This document shows, one piece after another, positions 16,865 through 26,800 of a stretch of 64,000 bases of DNA. The notes under the pieces are model-generated. The model saw only the letters and a program-made list of their open reading frames with translations, made no database searches and had not been told where the DNA came from. Both the position numbers and the translations under genes were made by a program. This DNA is from Pseudomonas farsensis (GTDB taxonomy: Bacteria; Pseudomonadota; Gammaproteobacteria; Pseudomonadales; Pseudomonadaceae): NCBI RefSeq assembly GCF_014268805.2, contig NZ_JABWRF020000001.1, positions 1,374,001 to 1,438,000 on the forward strand, given 5' to 3'. Each line of letters begins with the position of its first letter. Position 1 is the first letter of the stretch.

Positions 16865-18655
16865 ATGCCGTGGTACAGACAGGGCACGGTGGCGATTGCT
16901 GCCGGCCAGACGACGGTCGCCGGTACCGGGACCAATTTCGCACTTAACGCCCGCGTGGGTGATGCCTTTCTTGGGCCTGACGGGCGCTGGTATGAGGTCG
17001 CCAACATCACCAGTTCCACGGTGCTGAGCATCCTTCCAGCCTACCTGGGCGAGAACGTGGCCAGCGGCACCTACGCCATCACCCCGGTGCAGGGCTATGT
17101 AAAAGAATCGGCCGACCGCTTGCGAGCGGTGACGGACGGTTTGGGTGAGATCACTAAGGACGTGGAGGCTGCCAGTAAGTCGGCCGAGGCGGCAGAAGCG
17201 TCAGCTGGTGCGGCAAGCGATTCAGCCGACAAGGCCAGTGGCGACCGCGCTGCGGCTGAAAGTGCAGCAGAGGGCGCTCAGGCCTCTCGCATCGAAGCGA
17301 GTCAGCACGAGGAAGCAGCGGAGCAGGCCGCTGCCGAAGCGCTGAGCTATCGCGACTCCACTGGAGCTTTGGCCGACCGCGTCGAGGAGTCAGCAGAGGC
17401 TGCGCGCGTATCTGCTGAGGCAGCCGCCCAATCCGAGCACAACGTGTCGCACAAAGCGAACAGTGGAGCTAACAGCGATATTACCTCGCTGTCTGGGCTT
17501 ACTACCCCTCTGTCGCTGGAGCAGGGCGGTACCGGCTATAAGACCGGTGTACCGATCATGAAAGGGGCTACGCAGACGACGGCGGGAGAAAAAGGGTTGG
17601 CGCCGGCACCAGGCCCTGGCGAGCCTAACCGTGTGCTACTGGCAAACGGGGAGTGGGGGCCAGGGGGAGCGGGGCGATTCTTTGGCGAGTTGGTGATGCT
17701 ACCAAACCGACGTAATAGCCCGACCGGTGTGGTCAAAGCGGATGGGCAGTGGCTGAACAACGCGACAGCGCAATTTCCTGCGGTCGTCGCTGACTTGGGT
17801 AGCGCTACGCCGAGCGTCCCTGTGACAACCGCTGAAAATTGGGAGGTTGATCCGCTCAGCCGTGCCTGCTGGGTTTGGGACGCTGTTAACGACCGTATCC
17901 GGGTACCGGATTGGAACGGGATGCAGGGCGGCTCTCTCGGTCCGCTGATGTTCCGTGGTGACGGTACTCTAGGCTTTGCACCCGGCACGGTGCGGCAGGA
18001 CCAGTTGGGCCCAATGATGTACGTCAACAGTACGCTTGCAACCGCCACGAATGCTTACATGCAGAACGTGGTCGCCGCTCCCTACGCAGCACTTCCACGT
18101 TTAGGTACTGCATCGTCCGCTCCAGTGTCTGGGACCTCAACGGGGGAGAAGTGGATTACTAACACCGGGTCCGAGACCTTCGGCAAACACGGTGTAGGCT
18201 CTTGGGGCGTGGTTCTGTTTGGCGCGATGAGCAATCCCGGTTCTGCTGATGCCGCTGCGCTAGCCACCAGCTATGCGGACCTCTCCGGTCGACTGAGCGC
18301 GCTGGAGAGCTCGTTCGGTTTCGCCTATCTGTATCCCAACGGCGGCACTGAGGCGGCGCCGGCAAACGTGGCGGTGAACTCACGCTACGAAATGGCGAAT
18401 CCGTTCCCGGGTCATGAGGTGATTGTCGTAGCCGAGATCCTGATTGGCGGGAAATGGGGCGATGCCGGCTGGTTTTATTCCAGTGGTGGCTACGGCACTA
18501 AAGGTGCCCAGCTGGACCTCAACACGATTGTTGTCCAGACGGGTAATAGTCGGGTGGCCTACACATCGTTTGCGAGCGGTGACCCCTTCGGTCAGACAAA
18601 CACCGCCCAAACATCGGTCCCGTGCCGGGTGAAAGTATGGAGAGCAAGAGCATGA
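16865..18655 (+). CDS. Tail fibre protein with Ala-rich coiled coil
   Basis: A 596-residue protein. Residues 1-80 form a beta-rich head domain (MPWYRQGTVAIAAGQTTVAG). Residues about 95-195 are an Ala/Glu/Ser coiled-coil shaft (ASKSAEAAEASAGAASDSAD and similar). Then comes a collar-like LTTPLSLEQGGTGYKTG, a phage fibre signature, and a C-terminal receptor domain rich in Gly, Asn and Trp. Fibres of this type trimerise and bind cell-surface sugars or proteins. GAGG precedes the ATG. The stop overlaps the next gene (ATGA), which fits a fibre-assembly partner. Confidence 0.88.
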   Translation: MPWYRQGTVAIAAGQTTVAGTGTNFALNARVGDAFLGPDGRWYEVANITSSTVLSILPAYLGENVASGTYAITPVQGYVKESADRLRAVTDGLGEITKDVEAASKSAEAAEASAGAASDSADKASGDRAAAESAAEGAQASRIEASQHEEAAEQAAAEALSYRDSTGALADRVEESAEAARVSAEAAAQSEHNVSHKANSGANSDITSLSGLTTPLSLEQGGTGYKTGVPIMKGATQTTAGEKGLAPAPGPGEPNRVLLANGEWGPGGAGRFFGELVMLPNRRNSPTGVVKADGQWLNNATAQFPAVVADLGSATPSVPVTTAENWEVDPLSRACWVWDAVNDRIRVPDWNGMQGGSLGPLMFRGDGTLGFAPGTVRQDQLGPMMYVNSTLATATNAYMQNVVAAPYAALPRLGTASSAPVSGTSTGEKWITNTGSETFGKHGVGSWGVVLFGAMSNPGSADAAALATSYADLSGRLSALESSFGFAYLYPNGGTEAAPANVAVNSRYEMANPFPGHEVIVVAEILIGGKWGDAGWFYSSGGYGTKGAQLDLNTIVVQTGNSRVAYTSFASGDPFGQTNTAQTSVPCRVKVWRARA

Positions 18656-19020
18656 GCGTTTACGCCGAAGTCGGCGGCAATTTCCAGCAGGTTGGTGGCA
18701 CTTGTCCAGATGGGTGGGTCGAAATGTCCGGCCAGCGACCAGATGATGAAGACGCGCTGCTGTACACGGCCACCCAGGCCGGAGAGTGGGTGATCTCCGA
18801 CGAAACCCTAGCTCGCATCGGCTCAGAACGTGAGGTGGCTTGGGTGGAGGAGGAAATGCCAGTAGCCGCTGAGCAGTTGATCATGCTTGAGGACGAAGAC
18901 CCCGCTGCGCTGCCTGGTACCGCCCGGCAGTGGCGCGATTATCGAATTGCTTTGCGCGCCTGGAAGGACGGCGCCGCCGGCTATCCGCAGGCTGAACTGC
19001 GCCCCGTGCGGCCCGCCTGA
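18652..19020 (+). CDS. Tail fibre assembly-like protein
   Basis: A 122-residue protein whose ATG overlaps the fibre stop. The C-terminal segment ARQWRDYRIALRAWKDG, followed by a P-rich end (RPVRPA), is typical of phage tail fibre assembly chaperones. In that family a W-R-xYR-xLR-xW helix is common. It probably helps the fibre fold or trimerise. An in-frame ATG at 18637 inside the fibre gene is a possible alternative, but the overlap start is favoured. Confidence 0.65.
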   Translation: MSVYAEVGGNFQQVGGTCPDGWVEMSGQRPDDEDALLYTATQAGEWVISDETLARIGSEREVAWVEEEMPVAAEQLIMLEDEDPAALPGTARQWRDYRIALRAWKDGAAGYPQAELRPVRPA

Positions 19021-19040
19021 TCAGCACCTACGCACACCCA

Positions 19041-19065
19041 GCCGGCCATGAGCCGGTATTTTTTT
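19041..19065 (+). terminator. Possible terminator before the endolysin gene
   Basis: A short CCGGC / GCCGG stem is followed by a T-rich run (TATTTTTTT). The stem is only 5-6 bp, so the call is tentative. It would separate tail from lysis genes. Confidence 0.45.
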
Positions 19066-19079
19066 GCCTGGAGAAACGC

Positions 19080-19709
19080 ATGACGCCCATCACTGAGCAG
19101 CAGTTGCTGCAGATCCTTCCCAAAGCCCGCCCCGTTGCGGGTATTTTTCTGCCCGCGCTCAACCGCGCCGCGCTGCGCTGGAAGATCGATAGCCGGGTGC
19201 GTATGGCCGCATTCCTTGCGCAGGTCGGCCACGAATCAGGCCAGCTGCGCAACCTGGTGGAGAACCTGAACTACAGCGCCGAGGCGCTGGTGCGCACCTG
19301 GCCAAGCCGGTTCACTTCGCAGACCGCTGGCGCATACGCCCGCCAGCCGGAAAAGATTGCGAACCGCGTGTACGGCGGCCGTATGGGCAATGGCCCCGAA
19401 TCCTCGGGCCACGGCTGGCGGTTCCGTGGCCGTGGGCTGATCCAGCTTACCGGCCGCGACAATTACCGCGCCGCCGGCCTGGCCCTAGGCTTGCCGCTGG
19501 AGGACCAGCCCGAGCTGCTCGAACAAGCCGAGTACGCCGCCCAGTCTGCCGCCTGGTGGTGGTCGAAGCGCGGCCTGAACGAGCTGGCCGACGCCGGACG
19601 CATTCAGGATATCGGCAGCATCATCAACACTGGCCAGCCTGGTCGGGTTCCGCACGGCGCCCCCGAGCGAAAGGCAATCTATGACCTGGCTTTGAAGGTG
19701 CTTGCGTGA
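19080..19709 (+). CDS. Glycoside hydrolase family 19 endolysin (lysozyme/chitinase fold)
   Basis: A 209-residue protein with GH19 motifs: AAFLAQVGHESG with catalytic Glu52, NLNYSAEALVRTWPSRF, ANRVYGGRMGNG, and the core HGWRFRGRGLIQLTGRDNY. Enzymes of this group in Pseudomonas phages cut peptidoglycan glycan strands at lysis. No signal peptide is visible, so release to the periplasm should need a holin, and none was recognised in the window. GGAG precedes the ATG, and its TGA overlaps the GTG start of Rz. Confidence 0.92.
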   Translation: MTPITEQQLLQILPKARPVAGIFLPALNRAALRWKIDSRVRMAAFLAQVGHESGQLRNLVENLNYSAEALVRTWPSRFTSQTAGAYARQPEKIANRVYGGRMGNGPESSGHGWRFRGRGLIQLTGRDNYRAAGLALGLPLEDQPELLEQAEYAAQSAAWWWSKRGLNELADAGRIQDIGSIINTGQPGRVPHGAPERKAIYDLALKVLA

Positions 19710-20254
19710 GCGGCTGGGGCGTTCGCGTGATCGCGCTGCTGCTGGTCGTGGCGTCCTACTGGGGCGCATATGAGCATGGCCGGTCAGTCGAGCGGGCTAC
19801 AGCGGAGACAGCGGCCGCGACCCGCGACAGCGGCGATCGATTGGCCGAGGTGTTGGGCGAGCGAGATGCCCGCCAGGAAGAACAACGACGCGCGGAAGCG
19901 CAGAACGATGCGAGGGCCGAAGCTCATGAACAACGTATTGTTGCAGATAACGCTGCTTTGGATGCTGCTGCTGCAGGCCAGCGGCTGCGTGATGAAGCCA
20001 CCAAGCTTGCCGCCACCGTCGGTTGCCCCGGCCCGGATCCCTCCGTTGCCGCCCGAAGCCAAGCAGCCAGCCGCGCCGCCTTGGTGCTCTCCGACTTGCT
20101 CCAGCGGGCTGACCGTCGAGCGGGAGAACTGGCGGAGGCTTATGATAAAGCAAGAATAGCAGGGGTGTTGTGCGAGGCGGCCTACTATTCCTTGCGTAAA
20201 TCAGGCCCATCTGAGAATTTAAACGTTGATGCCAAAATTCCCGCGAAGTTGTAG
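19706..20254 (+). CDS. Rz: Rz-like inner-membrane spanin subunit
   Basis: A 182-residue protein starting at GTG 19706, overlapping the endolysin stop. It has one N-terminal membrane helix (residues 6-24, VRVIALLLVVASYWGAYEHG) followed by a long Ala/Glu/Arg coiled coil to about residue 95. That is the layout of i-spanins, which with an outer-membrane lipoprotein fuse inner and outer membranes at the end of lysis. The nested +1-frame gene (next entry) encodes that partner. The C-terminal 60 residues add a further helical region with Cys residues. Confidence 0.85.
   Translation: MSGWGVRVIALLLVVASYWGAYEHGRSVERATAETAAATRDSGDRLAEVLGERDARQEEQRRAEAQNDARAEAHEQRIVADNAALDAAAAGQRLRDEATKLAATVGCPGPDPSVAARSQAASRAALVLSDLLQRADRRAGELAEAYDKARIAGVLCEAAYYSLRKSGPSENLNVDAKIPAKL
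19926..20159 (+). CDS. Rz1: Rz1-like outer-membrane spanin lipoprotein, nested in Rz
   Basis: A 77-residue protein in another frame wholly inside Rz. It starts MNNVLLQITLLWMLL and has a lipobox LQASGC, so lipidation of that Cys is expected. A Pro-rich segment follows (KPPSLPPPSVAPARIPPLPP), the classic Rz1 signature. It then ends in a short charged stretch (TVERENWRRLM). Together with Rz it forms the spanin bridge. An in-frame ATG at 19908 is an alternative start. Nesting, lipobox and proline content together make this secure. Confidence 0.88.
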   Translation: MNNVLLQITLLWMLLLQASGCVMKPPSLPPPSVAPARIPPLPPEAKQPAAPPWCSPTCSSGLTVERENWRRLMIKQE

Positions 20255-20257
20255 ATG

Positions 20258-21307
20258 CTATTCCGAGATGTCAAGTTCGCTGGGGATGTTTTTTGATGAG
20301 CTCACATTGTAAGTGTAAACGTCGGAGTAAAGCTCGCCGCTAGCATCCTTACCTTTTATCTTGATTTCGAAGGAGAGGTGCTGTTTCTTTAAATTTGGTG
20401 TGATTTGTCTTGTGAATATAACTGTTTTTGTTTCTTGCGGATTTAATTCCGCTGACGTGCTTTTCCAGAAATTATCCGGCACGCTATATTTAACTCTGAG
20501 CGATCGCTCCTCTGCATCCCCCGCAGTGCTAACGCTAGATAATTTGTTGGCGCGTTCGTAGTAATCCCTATCAATTCCATTTTCACGAATTTCAATCCTC
20601 TGCGGGCTTTTTTCTGTGTTTGTGATCTGTATGGGGAAGTGAATATATCCCTTTTTCACGTATAGTGAATCGACGCTCACAGGGTATTTTTTTTCAAATA
20701 TGGATTTCTGAGATATTAGATAGTTATCCGAATCAAAACTAGGGGTGAATCCCTGTTCGAGAAATTTGTGGTATCGAACGCTATAGTAAACTTTGTCTGG
20801 GCTGCCAGCTTTCCAGACTATAAAAAACAATAGCGATGTGATGCTTAGAGCCAGTGAAGCTGTTACTACTACTGGTCCCAAACTCGGCCATACATTCGCC
20901 TTTCCCCAGAAAGACCTTCCTGTGACATCTTCGGACTTTACTAATGGAAGCTTATTTTTGCTCAGCTTCGTTCTGCCACTTATGAATACGCTGAGTGAGA
21001 TGCTCTCCCCAGGTGCGAGTCGATCGATCTTAATAGTGTTTTCAGTATGCGATGAGCCCGGCTGGCTTTGAGCCAAAATTTGACAGTGAGTCGTCTCGGG
21101 AAATATGACTTCGATTCCCTTCTCTTTGTCTTTTCCTCGGTTGAATACTGTTACGATGGCAGTGTAGCCGTTAACGGTCTTTTCATGACAATCAAGTACT
21201 TCGTCAACAGCCACGTATAGCTGTCTCACTCTAAATGCAGAGAGAAATTTATTAATAAAAAGTGTGATCATAAGCGTTACAATCGCCTTTAGTGCTATGT
21301 CAAACAT
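20258..21307 (-). CDS. Low-GC membrane protein, prophage moron
   Basis: A 349-residue protein of unknown function, encoded opposite to the phage late genes. It has an N-terminal helix (residues 5-24), a cytoplasmic-sized beta-rich domain (30-140), a second helix (143-166, PVVVTASLALSITSLLFFIV) and a 180-residue C-terminal domain. Its base composition is clearly lower in GC than the phage genes, and no Shine-Dalgarno is evident before the ATG. Orientation, composition and position after lysis genes fit a lysogenic-conversion cargo gene. Superinfection exclusion or defence is possible but not shown by any motif. Confidence 0.7.
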   Translation of the reverse strand: MFDIALKAIVTLMITLFINKFLSAFRVRQLYVAVDEVLDCHEKTVNGYTAIVTVFNRGKDKEKGIEVIFPETTHCQILAQSQPGSSHTENTIKIDRLAPGESISLSVFISGRTKLSKNKLPLVKSEDVTGRSFWGKANVWPSLGPVVVTASLALSITSLLFFIVWKAGSPDKVYYSVRYHKFLEQGFTPSFDSDNYLISQKSIFEKKYPVSVDSLYVKKGYIHFPIQITNTEKSPQRIEIRENGIDRDYYERANKLSSVSTAGDAEERSLRVKYSVPDNFWKSTSAELNPQETKTVIFTRQITPNLKKQHLSFEIKIKGKDASGELYSDVYTYNVSSSKNIPSELDISE

Positions 21308-21467
21308 TTGTCTGCCGTTTGTTTTATATGCTTCTGATTTGGCTGGGTAAGCTCACTGCCCGCATGAACTCTGCTATCATTTGCAACTGGCGAATCGAGC
21401 GTTCCCGATTCTAGTGAGCGGACACGTCTTTCAGTTTAACCGAAGCGATAAGCACGCGGATAGTTTG

Positions 21468-21677
21468 ATGAAACGAAGCATCGAAGGGATGATCGAGGCG
21501 GGCGAGCCCCTGATTCAGGAGGCTATCGCCGCGCTTCGCCAGTACCACGAAGCGCAGGCCGCTGGCGTTGCGCCCGACCAGGTGGAGCGCCTCCGCTTAA
21601 TCGCTGAGTCAGCCTACCAGGCCGTGACTGACTACCAGCTATATACGCTTGGCCACCAGTCGCTGAATCGTCACTGA
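21468..21677 (+). CDS. Small phage protein of unknown function
   Basis: A 69-residue helical protein (MKRSIEGMIEAGEPLIQEAI...) ending YQAVTDYQLYTLGHQSLNRH. The frame is open further upstream, but ATG 21468 best fits a compact soluble product. No ribosome site is strong. The same C-terminal end recurs in diverged form at 31060-31122 (14 of 20 residues identical), showing that it belongs to a gene family of these prophages. Function unknown. Confidence 0.6.
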   Translation: MKRSIEGMIEAGEPLIQEAIAALRQYHEAQAAGVAPDQVERLRLIAESAYQAVTDYQLYTLGHQSLNRH

Positions 21678-22018
21678 ATTGGCTCAATCAACTCTGGTCC
21701 CTGGTTTCGTACGTTGCCCACCGATTTGCCCACCGCGTACCACCTGAAGTCCGCAGCCGACCGACACCCGCTTTCCACGATCGCTGTGGCGCGTTCCAGT
21801 GACGTGGCTGGGTCCATCCATTCCCTAGCCACTTCAGGGGGCAGCACCAAGGGTTTGCGATCGTGAATGTCGACCAGCCCTAGGTCAACTGCAGCAGTGA
21901 TAATCACGAACCCGTCCAGATCATCTGGCTCGATGCCTTGATGTGCTTTGACCAGCGCTGTGGCCCGAGCACCGATCCGGGCGGGACGCTTCCCCTTCGT
22001 CCAGAGCGGCGACCATCC
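21671..22018 (-). pseudogene. SRAP/YedK (SOS response-associated peptidase) remnant
   Basis: On the - strand the frame reads GWSPLWTKGKRPARIGARAT, then ALVKAHQGIEPDDLDGFVIITAA, then DIHDRKPLVLPPEVAREWMD, and ends VGNVRNQGPELIEPIQ. These pieces match the middle and C-terminal parts of YedK/HMCES proteins, which crosslink abasic sites in single-stranded DNA. The N-terminus with catalytic Cys2 is missing behind an in-frame TAA at 22019-22021. A segment between the GKRP and ALVKAHQG parts is deleted, so the protein cannot be functional. SRAP genes are frequent near prophage ends. Confidence 0.8.
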
Positions 22019-22105
22019 TTAACTCGTATTTGTTTTTTGACGTCAGAATGACGACGATGTACATTGCGCGCCACTATTTGGCCACTACTCGTCTCTTTAC
22101 TGTAA

Positions 22106-23812
22106 ATGTCCTCCTTTCTCTGCAAAGCGTCGTTGCTCGGTATCCTGTTGAGCCTCACCCCACTGCGTATTGCTGTCGGTGCGCCAACGCCCGGTGAAAC
22201 GGATCTGATTCGTGATCGCCAGGAGCGTCTGCTTGAAGAGCAACGCCGACGCTTGGAGGACCTCAAGGAACTACCGGGTTCTCCGTCTCAATCGCCAGAT
22301 CACACGGCCCCCGCTGACGTCAGGTGTTTCCCTGTTCAAGAAATAGAGATCAAAGGCGCCGACAATCTATCGGAGCCTGAGCGCGACCGACTGTTGAGGC
22401 CATACATCAATCAATGCCTCGGTGTTTCGCAACTCAACGCATTGCTCAAGGCGATTACAGCCCGGTACATCGAGAGGGGCCTGGTCACGAGCCGGGCGTA
22501 TCTGCCTCAGCAAAAGCTGACCACTGGACATTTACAGATTCTTGTCGTTGAGGGGCGACTGGAGCAGGTCAAAGTTGCCCCCGATAGCCATCTCTCGGAT
22601 CGCGAGATTTCACTGGCTTTTCCGGGGCATGTCGGCGATTTGGTTAATCTGCGCGAGCTGGAGCAAATGGTCGACCAACTCAATCGCCTGCCTTCGAACA
22701 AGGCGAAAATGGAGCTCAAGCCGGGCAGGAATGTTGGCGGTAGTGAGGTCGAGGTCACCAATACCCCACAGAAACCTTGGCGTGCCGGGCTGACACGAAA
22801 CAATGGCGGGCAGCGCAGCACTGGCGAACAGCAGATGGGCCTGACCTTCGACTGGGACAACCCGCTGGGGCTGGCCGACCAGTTGTCGTTGCGAGGCAAC
22901 CACGATGCGATGACCGACCATCAACATACCTCGCGCAGCACGGCGCTTTACTACAACGTGCCCTGGGGATGGTGGAACTTCACCTACAGCCTGAGCCAGA
23001 GCGAGTACCGTTCGCAGATTCCGGTCAATGGCTACAACTTCAAGCAAACCGGTGATACCCAGACCCACGCCTTCCTGGCCGAGCGGGTCGTCCATCGTGA
23101 TGCACTGAGCAAGACGTCCCTGAGTAGCGGCATTTCCTACCTGCGAACCAACAATTACATCGAAGACAGCAAGCTCACGTTCAGCAGCAATCGGATCAGC
23201 GAAGCGCAGTTCGGCATCAATCACGGCCGCCGTATCGGCAACGCGTTCGTCAACTTCGACCTGGGCATGCAGCAAGGTATTGGCCTGCTTGATGCTCAGG
23301 ATAACGGCCATCCGCGTGCAGGTGAGCCGGTCGCGCGCTACCGCAAGTACAGCGCCACCGCGACCTACCAGCAACCTTTCGAGCTGTGGGGCGAGTCATT
23401 CAGTTTGACCAGCCTGATGACCGGCCAGCGCAGCGAAGATGTGCTGTTCAGCTCCCAGCGCACCAGCCTGGGTGGGCAGTCGTCGATCCGTGGGTACAAG
23501 GACCAGTCGCTGTCGGGAGACAGCGGCGGTTACTGGCGCACCGACCTGCGCTGGACCCGGCCGGTGTCGCTGGCATGGCTACGGCCGGTGATCGCCGAGT
23601 ACGGCACCAGCCTTGGCTACGACCTGGGCGTGATTCGCGGCGATCAATACAACGCAGACCAGCATGGGCGCATGTCCAGCCATTCGCTGGAGCTGTTCGC
23701 CCGCGGTCAACACGTGGCCACCAGCGTGACATTCGCACGCTCACTCGAACGCCCCGATGCACTGACCGAGCGTGAAGCGCCGATTTATTTCCGCCTTGAC
23801 CTGTTCTTCTGA
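22106..23812 (+). CDS. cdiB: CdiB/FhaC-family outer-membrane two-partner secretion transporter
   Basis: A 568-residue protein with an N-terminal signal (hydrophobic 8-24). A charged linker follows (RQERLLEEQRRRLEDLKELP), typical of the plug helix region. POTRA-like domains (about 75-230) include PVQEIEIKGADNLSE, and then a beta-barrel. The conserved loop motif IRGY (R462-G463-Y464) followed by DQSLSGDSG, and a terminal Phe, fit the FhaC/ShlB family. It exports CdiA through the outer membrane. Its stop is 24 bases before cdiA. No clear ribosome site precedes the ATG. Confidence 0.92.
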   Translation: MSSFLCKASLLGILLSLTPLRIAVGAPTPGETDLIRDRQERLLEEQRRRLEDLKELPGSPSQSPDHTAPADVRCFPVQEIEIKGADNLSEPERDRLLRPYINQCLGVSQLNALLKAITARYIERGLVTSRAYLPQQKLTTGHLQILVVEGRLEQVKVAPDSHLSDREISLAFPGHVGDLVNLRELEQMVDQLNRLPSNKAKMELKPGRNVGGSEVEVTNTPQKPWRAGLTRNNGGQRSTGEQQMGLTFDWDNPLGLADQLSLRGNHDAMTDHQHTSRSTALYYNVPWGWWNFTYSLSQSEYRSQIPVNGYNFKQTGDTQTHAFLAERVVHRDALSKTSLSSGISYLRTNNYIEDSKLTFSSNRISEAQFGINHGRRIGNAFVNFDLGMQQGIGLLDAQDNGHPRAGEPVARYRKYSATATYQQPFELWGESFSLTSLMTGQRSEDVLFSSQRTSLGGQSSIRGYKDQSLSGDSGGYWRTDLRWTRPVSLAWLRPVIAEYGTSLGYDLGVIRGDQYNADQHGRMSSHSLELFARGQHVATSVTFARSLERPDALTEREAPIYFRLDLFF

Positions 23813-23836
23813 ACCAACTCTACCGAGATCTCCTGC

Positions 23837-26800
23837 ATGGATGCCCGTTCTCATTTCCCGTTCGCACGCCTTTTGACTGCGGCCGAGCAACCCCGCGACC
23901 GATTCTGGGGTATCCCTACTCGGGCGCTCGCTTTCCTGTTGGCCAACGTCATGTTCTGGCAGCCCCTCTGGGCGCAGGCCGAGGGCATCGTCGTGGTGAC
24001 GCCGGGCGTCAAGCTCGACCATTCGGCCAATGGCGTGCAGGTCATCAACATTGCCACGCCGAACGGCACAGGGCTGTCTCATAACGTCTTCCATGACTAC
24101 AACGTCGGCACACAAGGGCTCATCCTCAACAACGGGTCGACGCAAACGTCCCATACGCAGTTGGGCGGCCATGTCATCGGCAACCCGAACTTGACCAAAA
24201 GCGGCTCGGCACAGGTCATCCTCAACGAAGTTATCGGCGGCAGCCCCAGCCAGCTCAAGGGCTACACCGAGGTGGCCGGGCAGTCTGCCCGGGTCATCGT
24301 CGCCAACCCCTACGGCATCACCTGCAGCGGCTGCGGCTTCATCAATACACCCCAGGCGACCTTGACCACGGGCAAGCCTGTGATCGGCAAGGGAGGGCGG
24401 CTGGAGCGCTTCCAGGTCGATGACGGTGCGGTCGCCATCGAGGGGGCTGGTCTGAACGCCAGCAACATCGACAGCGTCGAGATCATCACGCGGTCTGCGC
24501 AGATCAATGCCCAGATCCATGCGAAGAAGTTGACCATCGTCGCCGGGCGCAACGATGTCGATGCCAAGACCCTCGATGCGGTTGCCCGCGCGGATGACGG
24601 CAGCACCAAGCCGCAGTTGGCCATCGATGCCTCAGCGCTTGGCGGCATGTACGCAGGCGCCATCCGCCTGGTCGGCACCGAGGAAGGCGTCGGGGTCAAG
24701 ACGGCGGGCGACCTGGTTGCCAGCGCGGGTGACATTCAGATCGACGCCAATGGCGAGGTAACGACCGCTCGCATATCGGCAAGTGGCAACCTCGACATCC
24801 AGGCCCAGGACATTACGCTCACCGACAGCGCCTATGCCGGCGGCAAGGCCAACGTGCAAGCACAAGACAAGCTGACCTTGGAGCAGGACAAAAGCCTGGC
24901 AGCCCGCGATGAAGTGCGCCTGGGCGGCCAGCACATCGTCAACCAAGGCAGCGTGCAAGCCGGTGTCAATGCCGACGGTAGCAGCAACATTCACGGCGCC
25001 CTTGAGATCAACGGCGGCGAGTTGACCAACCGCGGCAAGATTGTCGCCACTGACGCCCTCAGCACCGACCTGCAGTCGCTCGACAATACGGGCGCTCAGA
25101 TAGCAGCAGGCCAGGCAACGATCAAGGCCGGTTCGCTGACGAACCTTGGCGGTGTGCTGCTCAGTCAGCAGGCGATGGAGATCACCGTTGAGCAGGCGCT
25201 GAACAACAGCGACGACGGTTTGATCCTGAGCAAGGCCGGCACCCTGACGGTACGGGCAGAGAGCCTGGACAACCAGGGCGGCACCTTGCAGGCCAGTAAA
25301 GCAGGCGTGGACGTCACGACCACCAAAGCGCTCGACAATACCCTCGGTAAAGTCATCGCCGGTAGCGGCCAACTCGACCTGAAAGCGGGTGAACTGATCA
25401 ACCAGCAAGGCGTGCTGCAGGCCCAGGATGGGCCGCTCAAGGTAACGGCGGCTTCGCTCGACAACCGCAAGGGCACCGTCAATGGCCAGCAGATCGTCCT
25501 GGCCCTCGAAGGCGCCCTGAACAACGACGAGGGCTTGGTCGAAGCAGCGGACAGCCTAGAGATCAATGCAGGCTCAGCAAGCAACACCAAGGGGCAACTG
25601 CGGGCGCTGGGGAGCGATGGCAAGAGCCAATTCACCTTGGGCGGCCTGTTCAACAACGACGCCGGCCTTGTGGAAATCAACAACGCCAGTTTCGCTTTGA
25701 ACAGCAAGGGGCTGAGCAACCAAGGTGGCGCTCTGCGCCATGCCGGCGATCAGGGTTTTGACGTCAGCCTCGCCGATGCCGGCCAGGCAGGTGGCAGTTT
25801 CATTACCAACGGCGCGCTCAGCCTGGAGGTTGACGACTGGACTAACACCAGCGTCCTACAGGCAAAAAAACTGACGCTCAAGGTTGGCAAACTGATTCAG
25901 ACCGCCGACGGCAAGCTGCTTTCGGCTGAGTCGATCGAAGCCAGCGGCGGCAGTTGGGTCAATGACGGGCACATCGAAACCAATGGCTCGCTGGAGCTGA
26001 TCCTGACCGGCACCTACAGCGGCGACGGCAGCCTGCTGAGCCAGGGCGGCATGACCATCAGCGCGACCAGCGCGAGATTCGGTGAACATGCCGAAGTTCG
26101 AAGCGCCGGCGAGGGCACCTACCACCTTGGCACCAGCCTGGTGAACGCCGGGCGCATCACCGCCGCCAACGACCTCGTACTGCAGGTCGACAACCTGACC
26201 AACACCGGCACCCTCGGGGCTGGCCAGCAGTTGAGCGTCGAGTCGCAAACGCTGCTCAACCAGGATGGCTTGATCTTCAGTGGCGCCGATATGCTGGTGC
26301 ATACCGACAGCCTGACCAACCTGCGCGGCACCCTGTACAGCCTCGGCTCCCTGGACATCGCCAAGGACGCCAGCCAGCAGCGGGCAAGCCTGATCGAGAA
26401 TATCTCCGGCACGCTGGAAAGCGCCGGCGACATGCGCCTGCTGGCCGACAGCCTGATCAACCGCAAGGAAGTGTTCAAAACCAGCCTGCAGCAGGTGTCA
26501 GGTTCGATCAGGCTGATGAATACTGACGACTGCAAAGGCGAACACTGTGAAGCCGACTACCGTGTGGTTGAGGTCTACGGTACCCAGATAACCGAAGACT
26601 CTGCGCGTGCAAATCTGGTCGCTGGTGGCTACCTCAGCTTCAGCGGCGAGTCTTTCGACAACCAATACAGCACCGTTTCAGCGGTGAACGACCTGTCCAT
26701 CACCGCCAGCAACTTCTGGAACACGGGCGCCGGTGGTGGTGAGCAGCGTACCTCCGGTTATTACGTCTACACCAAAGACCGCAACGAGTACTACGGCTTC

